From NCBI GenBank assembly GCA_964036295.1, contig OZ038467.1, positions 3,787,501-3,851,500 of the forward strand: a stretch of DNA of 64,000 nt, read 5' to 3'. Positions 38,344 to 48,715 of this stretch are shown piece by piece (the stretch's first letter is position 1; every line of letters begins with the position of its first letter). Under the pieces are notes generated by a model that saw nothing but the letters and a program-made list of their open reading frames with translations, searched no databases and was not told the origin of the DNA. The translations under genes were made by a program, and so were the position numbers. Origin of the DNA: Plumapathes pennacea (lineage: Eukaryota; Cnidaria; Anthozoa; Antipatharia; Myriopathidae).

Positions 38344-41300
38344 TCAAATATTTCCTCTTGCAGCGCAAATAATGGCGTGGAAACTGTGAAGCTTTTTAGT
38401 GCTTTCTGGAACTGCTTTTTTGACCAATAAATTGATGTCCTCCTCAGTAGTCATCTTGTAATGATTTTTGTGACTAAATAAATAGAACTGTGTTCGGATA
38501 TTGTCAATAAAAAGCGTTAGTTTTCCAGGCGGGGGTTATTCACTGATAACGTCCGCTCACGAGCGAGACGTTATTTGGTCACGTGTTACGATTCTACCAA
38601 TCACGTGCGGGAGGAAATATTTGATGGGTCATAAAGTACTCATAGTTGTAATAAGTAACAGATGTGACTTGTGACTTACCGTAATGCATTTAGAAGGCCA
38701 TCTACACTTCCCTGTGGCTGTTCTTTTAACACTTTTATGGACCCTTTCATCTGCAAGAACACAAAAGCAAATTCATCAGAGGGCATGCATAGATGTTTAT
38801 GGATATTAGAGTATGACAAATAAACGGTAATTGTGAACAAGTTGAACTGTCGGTAAGTGGTCGGTATACGATTTACCGACCACATGCCGACCACGCGATT
38901 GACTTTACCGACCACATACCGACCACTCAAAAACTTTTACCGACCACTTACCGACCACACTTTTTGCTACGTATTTTTTTCCGTTCTCTTTTCTTTTTTA
39001 AGAATTGAAAGCAAGAAAGACCGTTTGATTTATTCGCGATGTGATTTGCACGTGTGCTGTAATCGATGTGCGTGAGCAAAATCAGTCTGGTTGTCGAAGT
39101 GAAGTTGTCATTGACTTTTATTGAACTTGGTGGCATACCAACACTGTCGAAGGCCTCTGGAGTGCTGTGAAGCGAAAGCTGAAGCGGATGAACGGCACTC
39201 GCTACGATCGCATCCCAGAGTACCTTGACGAGTTCATGTGGAAACGGCAATTCAATCAAGACCGGTTCCTTTCAATCATCGAAGACATCGCCGCAGGCTA
39301 CTAATGGCTTGCAACTCATAACAACGGCTCTTTTAAGAGCCACCACGTTAATAAAAGTGAATGATTCATCTAGCGCTTCAATTGAACGTTATCCGAAATG
39401 AAAAACGCTACCGACCACTTACCGACCAAACCTTTCACTTTACCGACCACATCATAAATCTTACCGACCACATACCAACCACTTACCGACCATGTTACCG
39501 ACCACGCTACCGACCACGTTACCGACCACATACCGACCACATACCGACCACATACCGACCACTTACCGACCACATACCGACCACGTTTACCGACCACATA
39601 CCGACAGTTCAACTTGTTCACAATTACCCAAATAAACAGACAAACTAACAAAACTGTTATGCTCTGTAACCCCACTCTACATTATTTTACTAACTTACAT
39701 CTATGGTCGATGTTTTTACGAAGGCTCCAACTGGGTGAACATGGTCATAAAGAATTATGACGCCAACCTAAGAAAAACAACTAGTAGTTTGTCAAATGGA
39801 AATGAATGAAAGAATGAATCAAACAAACAAACTAAACTACAAAAGCTTTGTAGCTCAGGAAGTTCCAATATGGGATTACTGTCTGGAAGTTGTATACACA
39901 CCAAATTTTGTGATCGCATAGGTCGACTACATCTGTCAGCTGCTTTCATTAGCAAACACTGACAGCAAATAAGAAATGATGTAAAACTGTCTAAATATAG
40001 TAACAGAAAATGTGTGATCACATAATAACTCACCATTACTCGGAGGCAGAACAAAATCGTTTCCTCGTTTTTAAACCTTGTCTTAAAATCCCTGGATGTG
40101 AGGAGGCAAAAACAAAAAAAAAAAAAAAAAAAAAAAAGAAAAAAAGAGAGGTCTGCATAAGACTGCTAGCTATGACTGTATATATTCTATAGCTACATAG
40201 TGAGAGTTCCAGCAATACTTCATTTCATTAATTTTTTTAAGAACAAAGTGAGACCATTTCATACGAAAGTAGTCTTTCTGTACACTGTATACATTAGACA
40301 ATCAAGCCTGGCTTTCACAATACCCTCCTACAACGTGTACAATGAAAACAAACAAAGATGAACACTTACGGATTTTCTATCATTGCTTTGCAGAGAGTTG
40401 CTAAAGTACTAAGGCAGTCTGTTGTATTCTCTAATGGAATACTTTTGTTCTGCAAAGTGAGGAATGCGTATTGGTAAGTAAACAATAACATGTCACCTTT
40501 GCATGACCCCAATCACATCAAGAAGCCCTGGAGCTTGTTATGATAATAGTAACACAGAAACTAATTTCTGGCCATTGGTAAACTTACATTTATGTGTATT
40601 TAAATGGGAACTTACCTCTGTCACAAACTTTGTCGTAGCATCACTTAGAGTTTTGAGCAAAGGGGTTGGGTAGGCATAGAAGAGTGACATCTTATTGGCC
40701 ATTTCATTTGAAACCTGCATCCCACATTTATCATCATCCTGCAATACAAACAACATGGTTGATGAGGTTTAGTGGTACAGTGAACTCCCTCTGAGATGGA
40801 CGACACCATCGGGACCATCTATAACTGTCTGTTTTAGAGGTGTCTATCTCAGTTAGAGTAATAATGACAAGAAACAGTAGGGAATGCTCCTATCAGGTGT
40901 CCATCTTAAAGTGTCCATCTTACAGGGGTGTCCATTTAGAGGGAGCTGACTGTACTTTTTTAACAAACAAATAAACTACAGCATGTCAACCAAAGTGATT
41001 ACCCATACGAAATGTTTTTTTTTTTTTAAATTTGGAAACAAGGTATTAATTTAAGTGACCGTACAGCGTATTTCATCCACTTGAGTAAAAGTTGTGGTAT
41101 GCAGTATTTGGGGATGCTTTCTGAACAAAGTATGGGGTAAATGAAACATTTACCAATTAAAGCCATGTTGAAAACATGGTTCCTTTATCAAGCATGCATA
41201 TCTGAATGTAGGTAATATTATGTTCACTTTACAATGCACAAAAAGTCAGATTATTAACAGCACTGTACTAAACTCACAACGTTAGCCATTTTTCTTCTGC

Positions 41301-43840
41301 TTAATGTCCTCCTGTAGTAACTGAAGTCATTTTGAATAGCAGGATTTGTCATCTGAAATCAATAAAATTAATTTAATTCTGGACCTGTTATAAATTTTGA
41401 TTACTTCAAAGAAGTGTACATTTTAGGAGCACAGTTGACCAATTTCCACACAAGTATCCCAAATATCTACTACAGTAAAAGCTGGAACTGGATACACAAT
41501 AATTGAATATTGCATAACATAAAACAAGATGTAAATAAAAGACCAAAATAAATTATTACCTTGAGGTCATCAAACTTGAGTGTGAAATGAAGAATTTCAG
41601 CGAATTGTTTTGCTAATGCCTAAAACACAAAATACAAAGGAATAATTTTACTAATGCAGATATACATTTTGGTACCAAAAAGTGGTACATTGTTAGATAT
41701 ATTAATAGGGACAATTGAAGGGCTTGGTGTGAGAAGGACCTACTGTACTCACATCTACAAGTTACTGTTCCTTTTAAGAAATCTCAGGGACAATTGTTGT
41801 GTTTTCAGGATGCAGTTTTTCTGGCTTAACATTCCTCATGCCAATTTGTCTACCAACCTGAGTAAGTGACTTAACCAATTTGGGTGTTTTTATGAGCAGA
41901 CGAGTGATATTTGATCCAAGTAATTTATGCATCTGAACTGAAAACACATCAATGATGGCAGACAATGGAGAAGCTTACAAGTATATTGCTCTTGTGTTCA
42001 TTGCTGTTTTATCGCGCTTACTCTTTATTCGATGGAGGAAGAACTTTCAGTGAAGGCTTAGGTTGCTTACCATGAGAAAGAGAATTGAAGCTTCTCTCTT
42101 AGAATGACTTCAGTCGAAAAGGCAGTTATCGTGGGTCGAAGGAGAAAAACAGTGTGGGTTCTTGACAGACCGCAATTTTGGCTTGAGCACATGGTACTAA
42201 CCAGTACGAAAATGGCATATGGCGCGAGCATTTTCGAGACAAACCTTTCGCTTTCTCTGCAATCTAGTTGTGCCGCATTTGATTCGTCGGGATACAAACA
42301 TACGGCAAGCAAAGAAACCACAAGAGTCAAATTTCCGATTTGACAGCTCCCGTCAAAAGTTTTAGTTCAATAGACTCTCATTGGTGGAAATTAATTTCCG
42401 ACAAGCACGACCTCGTTTGGTGGCTTAAATATTTTCGCTTTTTACATCAAATCTCTACCCGCTTAACTTTAAGCGAGTTGGAGAGGCAGCTGTTTTCATG
42501 AGATTTCCGGAGATCACTCGCTAGGCGACTAAAAAAATCGCTCATGAAAACACAGCCAATGTACAATATGTTGAAATGCACTTTACAACAATTAGCAGGT
42601 ATGAGATTGAGCCTGAAAGCATTGAAGGTGCCTCTGGCTTGAGCTACAGGTATATGGTTCATGTATGACTGATTCTCAGCTTCTGAAAATGCCCAATCTT
42701 AAAAAATCTTAAAAAAAAATTTATCCAGAGTCTTGTGTCTTTGGTGATCACACATTTGGAAACCAGTCAGTTTTGCTGGATCCGCCCTTGTAAGGTATTT
42801 GGTAGAGGACGGGATCCAACCAACAGAGAGATCCCCCTACTATTTTTTAATTGTGTGAGTTCTGTGATCTGGTTTAGTGAAGGGGTAATGTCAATCCCAC
42901 CCAATTAGTGCATCCCCAGCCAAGAATAAATTGAACACAGGCCGTATTGATGGGAGACCAGTGTCTCAAAATTAAATCATCATCATCATCTCGCCATCTG
43001 AGCACCTCTAAATATTGTCACTTAGGATTTTACTCTTTCATTCCAAAGCTCAGAATAAAATTCTCCTAATCATTTGATAGGAAAGTGTATAAGTGATGTT
43101 CTGGGAACAGTTATATTTTAGAGCAAGCTATCAAATGCCAAGTTCTCCTTGCTGTATGATACATAGAGATTACTTCATGGAAAGTGCGCGCGTACGGTTT
43201 TTATTCACGAGTTGTGAAGTATCATAAAACGAACGAGCGAGGCTTTGCGAGCGAGTGAGTTTTATGATACGAAACAACGAGTGGATAAAAACTGTACAAA
43301 GCACTTTCCATGATGTTTTCTGTTTATTATATACATACTGAGACATTTATGATGGGACCGGGAAACCCTTTAAAAGTAGTGAAAAATCGTCGTTCGCAGC
43401 TTGTGATTGGACGAACGATTTTTTTCACGTGTGAAAAGCGTTGTTCGCGGCCTCTCATTGGCTAGAACTCATTTGCGTACGAAATTTTACGATATGGCTT
43501 TTTCGTGAGTATGTCTCAGTATGTATATAATAAAGTACTGTACAGTATATATATTGCTTGACAAGTAAAAAACTGAAAGAGAAATCTGAAGTTAGTCACA
43601 CTGGGAGTGAAACGGTTAATACCCCAAATGGAACCTTGTTTCATAGACAGCAGTTTACCTGTTGTCTCTCCAGGTGTTCAATAGGTGCTTCTGACCCTGA
43701 ACAGAGAGCGTATAGTAACTGTGGAAGGACCGTTTCTGTAAAGGTAAACAGACAAGCAGCTGTTTAGGTTATTCCTAACAGGTTGGCAAGTAGAGGACAA
43801 TAACAATAATAATAAAAATAATAATAGTAATAGTAATAAC

Positions 43841-43914
<74 letters not shown>

Positions 43915-45567
43915 TAACAATAATAACAACAATAATAAGCTGCATTGCTATATGGAGTGTCATCACAAGAAGCAACTTTGCCTTGCCTGGACATCTACGC
44001 ACCCATCACACTAAATAAGTCAGTGGAAGAAACAGCATTTTCAGATAACTTTCACAAAACTAAAACCAAACTTGAATTACTGTAATTACAGTGTGAATCA
44101 TGTAAGAAAATACTTCAAGTATTGATTGAAAGTGTCCATATCCTCACCTAGTTCCTGAGCATATTCATAGAATTTCTTCAACTTTCCCACAAGAGGTAGA
44201 ACTGCTCTCCATGCAAGATCTTGAAGAGCTTCATCCGAGGGATTGGAGATTGCCTGCAGTGAGGTAACACAATGTCAGCCTTCTCATGGCTGAGCTGAAC
44301 ATAGCTTTCCACTACTAGTGCAGTATCCCATGAAGGCCATGTGAGAACCCTGTGAATGTTTGTAGCATTTTCATAGCCTTTCCATATGAAGACCCCATGA
44401 AAGTGAAAATGTTTAGGATATGGAGAAAGCAAATCCATAGATTGCCTAACTAGTGCTATCAACTTATAACACCTTCACCACTCCTCGTCAGAATTCAATA
44501 GGGTTAAACCCAAGATATCACCTGTCTAATCTCTTGGTTGGCTCCAGGATAACTTGCTAACTCTTCAAGGATTGCTGGTGTGTTATCAAGGACTCCACTG
44601 ACAACATCAAAAACCTCCCTTTCTGAATCTGTTGGAGCAGCATCTGTTTAAAACAATATTGGGAATGCACCATAAATGCATTTAGCATTGAAACTGGGAA
44701 GACCTGGTTACCTCACAAGAAATCAGATCACTCTCTAATATGCATACATGAAACCCTTTCACATCCAAAGCTTATAATATAAATTCTAACAACCATATAA
44801 GAAGAAAATACAGTAAATGAGTGGTGGGATAGTGAGAACTAATTGTTCAATCAGCTTTTGAACCTACACTGCATCTAATATCAAATTCTCCATAATATTA
44901 CACATCTAGTGAGTGACTAAAAGAGAAAAATAACTGAAGTTGATCACTCTGGAGTGGAAGGATTGAGTTATTGAGTATATTATGCCACATTATTATTGCC
45001 TGATTGCTTACTTTTGTTTGGCATTTCTTATGCATGTCTTTTGATTGGTTGAGGTGAATTCTGTAGCATTTTCAAGCCAATCCAAAGTAAAAGCAACAAT
45101 TTTGTGACATTTTGTTGATGGTTGGTAATATTACTCATCTTGTTATAGCACTGTTCGAATGACTGTTGAAAACCAAAACCAAAGCAATCACAGAGCCAAT
45201 CAATGAAGCGAGCAAAAAACACATCAGACCAATATTAGAAGTCCGAGCAAAACCAAAACCAAGTAATTGCAATTTGGTTTTACAAACCAATCAGCAGTGT
45301 GAGAACACGCCATCGCGAATTGCTTTCTTGTGTGAGGATATCACAACCACGTTTTGCTTTTGCTCTTAATTGGCCAAGAATGTTGCTAAAGTTGTTAGGA
45401 TCAATCAGAAAGCATAGCAAATGCAAAACCAAAGCAATCACATGATTACTTTCAACAGTCATCCGAAAACGGCTCTATGCGTCAAACTTACTTTCAAAAT
45501 CTAAATACAGATCTAGCCTGGAAGCCTCATCTCCCTCTCTGCTCAGCAATTTAAGAAGATTTCCCAT
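38344..45567 (-). CDS. cyri: CYRI (FAM49) orthologue, Rac1-binding inhibitor of the WAVE complex
   Basis: Twelve exons join in frame: 45567-45492, 44643-44522, 44253-44148, 43735-43659, 41619-41560, 41352-41278, 40738-40616, 40449-40370, 40091-40034, 39767-39699, 38750-38680, 38473-38344, giving 348 residues. The start MGNLLKLL keeps the N-myristoylation Gly2. Family blocks include [90 protein letters not shown] and [19 protein letters not shown]. The Arg pair at about 161-162 corresponds to the Rac1-contact RR of mammalian CYRI-B. The protein should sit at the plasma membrane and limit Scar/WAVE-driven actin protrusion. The last exon (42 residues) is the least certain: it resembles the usual short tail only loosely and is about twice as long. 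A Merlin element sits in intron 10. Confidence 0.95.
38826..39628. mobile_element. Merlin-type DNA transposon, non-autonomous copy with 9-bp target duplication
   Basis: The 803-base element is bounded by the same 9 bases, CAAATAAAC (38817-38825 and 39629-39637). Its 30-base ends are perfect inverted repeats beginning GGTAATTGTGAACAAGTTGA. About twenty TACCGACCAC-type subterminal repeats lie inside both ends (38855-38960 and 39410-39600), inverted relative to each other. The centre encodes the C-terminal part of an IS1016/Merlin-class transposase. Merlin elements have 8-9 bp target duplications, so ends, duplication and coding remnant agree. It lies in intron 10 of CYRI. Confidence 0.88.
39125..39304 (+). 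pseudogene. C-terminal fragment of a Merlin/ISXO2-type transposase
   Basis: Fifty-nine codons and a stop read [18 protein letters not shown], then [11 protein letters not shown], the end of the DDE domain in the IS1016/Merlin family. The Glu of HTNTVEGLW is probably the third acidic catalytic residue. Upstream, the frame is closed by a TGA and the first two catalytic aspartates are missing, so the element cannot make its own transposase. Confidence 0.85.
40778..40952. mobile_element. Tigger/pogo-like MITE in CYRI intron 6
   Basis: The left end reads CAGTGAACTCCCTCTGAGAT and the reverse complement of the right end CAGTCAGCTCCCTCTAAATG, flanked on both sides by TA. Internal copies of GTCCATCTTA/GTCCATTTA repeat the end theme. 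At 175 bases it has no coding capacity. TA target sites with CAGT...CTCCCTCT ends are typical of Tigger-like elements. Confidence 0.75.
43174..43316. mobile_element. Inverted-repeat element in CYRI intron 4
   Basis: The left arm reads CATGGAAAGTGCGCGCGTAC then TTTTTATTCACGAG. The reverse complement of the right arm reads CATGGAAAGTGCTTTGTACA then TTTTTATCCACTCG. The middle holds facing ATCATAAAAC copies around GAGCGAGGC. It abuts a second element at 43321. Confidence 0.7.
43321..43535. mobile_element. MITE with TTTATTATATACATACTGAG ends
   Basis: Near-perfect inverted ends of about 24 bases (TTTATTATATACATACTGAG at left, the same reverse-complemented at 43511-43535) enclose about 165 bases that also contain facing CGTTCGC/TTGTTCGCGG segments. 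There is no coding capacity. It inserted within or beside the adjacent inverted-repeat element. Confidence 0.75.
43798..43937. repeat. (AAT)n microsatellite
   Basis: About 140 bases of AAT/AAC trinucleotide lie in intron 3 of CYRI. On the minus strand it reads as poly-Leu, poly-Tyr or poly-Ile depending on frame; none is real protein. Confidence 0.97.
45140..45480 (-). repeat. Dispersed repeat family 1, copy 2 (best-preserved)
   Basis: Read on the minus strand the copy starts GCCGTTTTCGGATGACTGTT, continues with GATTGCTTTGGTTTTGC and AACATTCTTGGCCAATTAAG, GCGATGGCGTGTTCTCACAC, and ends TTTGGTTTTGGTTTTCAACA then GTCATTCGAACAGTGC. The two ends share GAATGACTGTTGAAA/GGATGACTGTTGAAA as an inverted repeat, so the family looks like a non-autonomous DNA element of about 330 bases. 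It lies in CYRI intron 1. Confidence 0.75.
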
Positions 45568-45584
45568 TACACTTTGTCCGTCAT
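45567..45584 (-). promoter_or_regulatory. Upstream open reading frame ending on the CYRI start codon
   Basis: On the minus strand a five-codon frame (M-T-D-K-V) begins at 45584 and its stop overlaps the CYRI start as TAATG. The leader exon begins at 45587, right after a good acceptor (TTTTTATTTCAG), so this uORF would be in every transcript that uses that junction. TAATG overlap geometry can permit termination-reinitiation and may tune CYRI translation; this is inference. Confidence 0.55.
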
Positions 45585-45587
45585 GAA

Positions 45588-48500
45588 CTGAAATAAAAAT
45601 GGCACAGGTTAGATACTGCATCACAATCCAATACCGTACTGTGTTATTGGCATTATGGAGAACATACCACGCTGTATACTATACTGGGCAGTGAGTTGTT
45701 AAGGCCTTGTCCACACTAGTCTGGAAAGTTTTGAAAGCACATTTTTTCCTGTTTTGGTCTTCCGTCCACACTATGCAGGCATTTTCATATTGTGAACGAC
45801 CAGAAGCAAATCTGATTGGTGTGGATGGATAAATTTTTGTAAACAGAAAAAAAAAATCACGTTTTAAAAAAATTGTATGGACAAGGCCTTAGTAGGTAGT
45901 TTGAATAAGGCATTTTCCATCTCAAGTGTATAAAGGTACCAATAGATTAATATTATCATATCATGGCATACAGGTACCTAAAGTAGTACATCGGGATGGT
46001 ACAGCTACAGCAATGTTTGCGTTAGCTTTATATAATTATAGCAGAATAAGCGATGGAACCATAGTCCTCTGCCTGGTCAACTTGGAAGGAGCCAAAAATG
46101 AATGTGGAATACATGTGCTATGATATGTATGGTCCTATGAGTACAACGTTGTCTTTTCCTAGCTAATATATGATTTCATTTAAGTGTGTTGACCTCAAAG
46201 TTAACTATATAATGGAAAAGCCAAATATATTAACTAGCAAGACTACTGGAGAATCTTCTCTACCGATATGTTAAAAAATAAGAGTTAGTGGTTTATGTTT
46301 TGCTGCTATCAGTGTTGCCAAACAAATTGCAACATCCCATTGTCAATCCAAACCTGAGAGTCACGTTTGAACTGGAAAACCAGCTTGCGTCTGTACGCAG
46401 TGATTTCATTATAAAATTACAATACAGTGGAAGATAGAACAGTGATAATAATTTCCAAAGTCTCATGTTTAAACACTTGATCTTGAAGGGTGTATATATA
46501 TTTTTTCTTTTCTGATTTTGACCATGCCGTATATGTTCTAACCTGATCATACAATTTCCATAAATTAAAGTTGATTTAAAGAAGAAAAGTGAAAAATCAC
46601 TTTTAGCTAAGTGAAGCAGTCAAGGATTTTACTTTGCTGATAAAGTTACAGAAATCAGTGAAATGTCAAGGAAGTTCCTTGAAAATTCCAAAACATCTAG
46701 GCATCCTTCCTTATGAGCAGGTGATTCTAAATAAAATGCTCAAATGAAACAACAAACAGGTAAAGGATAAAAACAAAGGGGAGTAAACAACAGCTGAAAG
46801 GTGTTAACAGCCGTAAATGCTTCTGTAATTAAAAATACTTGATAAACGTACTTAGAATATTGGATATTAGCTTACTTCCTGCTCCCAGCTTGTCAAGTTG
46901 GAAGCCTAAATGTTTCTATGTAAAATAATTACAAAACTATGTCATTGCTTTTGAACAAACGACAGTAAACGAGACTTTGACGAGAGAGTTGTTGTTGCTA
47001 TAGCGCATGTTTTAAAAATACCTGTAGTTAAGAAACTTAACACCTTATTTGGTTGCGGGATGGATTCATTGGGTTTTCGTTTCAAGATCTCACAGAAACG
47101 AAATGGTCGCAAGTAGGTTTAGGTAAACTTCAATCTCGGGGAGAATACGCATTGTTACAGATCATTAATTTTATCCAACAATCGTTCATGTGAGAATCAG
47201 GGTATACAGTATATATACTAAATGTACAAATACGATCGAGACAAATCGAAGGCAAATATCAACTAAGACACAGGGAAAACAGCTTGGAGGTAATTTTCAC
47301 ACGCATATTATGCAGTGGAGTAATAAAAAGGCCACCTCCTTAAAATATAATATCTCAGGTCCTGTTCAGACCGGTTTCCTGATTACGTTTCTCTTCGCCA
47401 TGTATTGCAGCAGTCACCTGCTGACTACAGAATCGAAGGCAAATTTACGTTTCATGTAATTTACGTATCTACCAGGAAGTAGAACGTACGCTAGATTTTC
47501 GCTATCGGTATGTGCAAACAGCGTGCGACATACACCGTAATTTCAAAAGTGAAACGTCGAAATACGGAAGGCGTTGCTGAATACTATAAAAACAGCAAGT
47601 TTGTGCGAAACATTTCTTTCGAGGTATCACTGACCAGAGATAGATTTGTGCTGGCTAAAAATCTTATCGATGTTCTAATTTAATAACTTAATAACAACAT
47701 GCATACTCTCATCTCTTGATGGCGCAAAAATTCACGCAGAAACCGATACACGGCGAGATTTCAATACTTCGTCGGTTTTAACGGCCGCTTCTCTCCAGGA
47801 TTTAGCAACTCTGTTTGAGTTAGAGTGTGTCACACAGGCACACCACACAGTGAATGAGATCGAACATTACAGCCAGAAGGAAATTCTGTCACCGTGCGGC
47901 TTCACTTTCAACAGAAGCGACTTACCTCGGGAAACCGGAAAAGCAACGTCGGTTTCTGCTGCGACACAGCCACCGTGAAAGGGCGATCGGAAATCAGTGC
48001 CCGCTCGCTGGCTTGGAAATGCTATTTCTTGCGAGCTCGAAGATAACTGGTGTGATCGACACTTACTAACTGACCCCACTCCTCTTCTGCTGTTTCACTG
48101 GAGGAACCTCCTTTCGAAACAATCTCGTCTCCAAATAAGCGCCCTTCCACGCCCTCCTAGCCCATAATAAGGGTTTCCCGAGCTTTATGGCGTGGCTACA
48201 TATTCAGCACGTTATGCCAGGCCTCGAGTTTTATGATCCTTAACAGAAAAGAAAGACTCTAGTAATTTTATTTTTGAAAATCACAGGTTATGGGCACAAA
48301 TCCAACGCCTGGGAAAGGGTCAACTTTTTTCCAACCGTTTGTCCGGATGCCTGTGTGCGCGTCTGCGTGAGCGCCCTTTTTGTGTAGATTAATGGCAAAA
48401 TTGTTTTAATAATCAATTGCCGCATTGCCAATACTACTAATAGACAGGCTTTGCGTCGTTTCCAATGCATATTAATCCAAAATAAGAAAAGATGCTTTTT

Positions 48501-48715
48501 ATTGTTCTTGACTTTTACCATCAAAGGGCCCAAGGGACTAAATGTAGACCACAGAATAGCACTCCAAATATGGCAAAGTGCCCGGTGGCGCGAACTACAA
48601 ACTTGCACCGCGGGTCCTGAGCTCTTGATGCCGCTGTGAAGTTTTGAATGGCGTGTCGTTTCGCATTTACAAGCACTGAAGGACAGCGATAATTTCTCGG
48701 AGGGTTAATTTACAC
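45588..48715. other. Region between CYRI and SYCP2-like start codons (divergent promoters, CYRI 5' UTR intron)
   Basis: Because CYRI has an acceptor at 45588, a non-coding leader exon must lie upstream. A possible donor for it is GTAAGT at 48066-48061 on the minus strand (exon end 48067), which would give an intron of about 2.5 kb. No coding exon was seen. Both genes are transcribed outward, so the GC-richer part near 47.8-48.7 kb is the likely shared promoter region. Confidence 0.4.

Noticed and set aside
39370-39675. Minus-strand frame with repeated V-V-G-x-W-S-V
   Set aside because: Translation of the Merlin subterminal repeats (TACCGACCAC), not a protein.
42880-42970. 5S-rRNA-like segment (GATGGGAGACC) suggesting a 5S-derived SINE
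   Set aside because: Only the short box-C-like block and a loose upstream match are visible; too weak to call.
43678-44002. Poly-Leu, poly-Tyr and poly-Ile open frames
   Set aside because: All three are frames of the (AAT)n microsatellite in a CYRI intron; only the CYRI exon at 43659-43735 is real.
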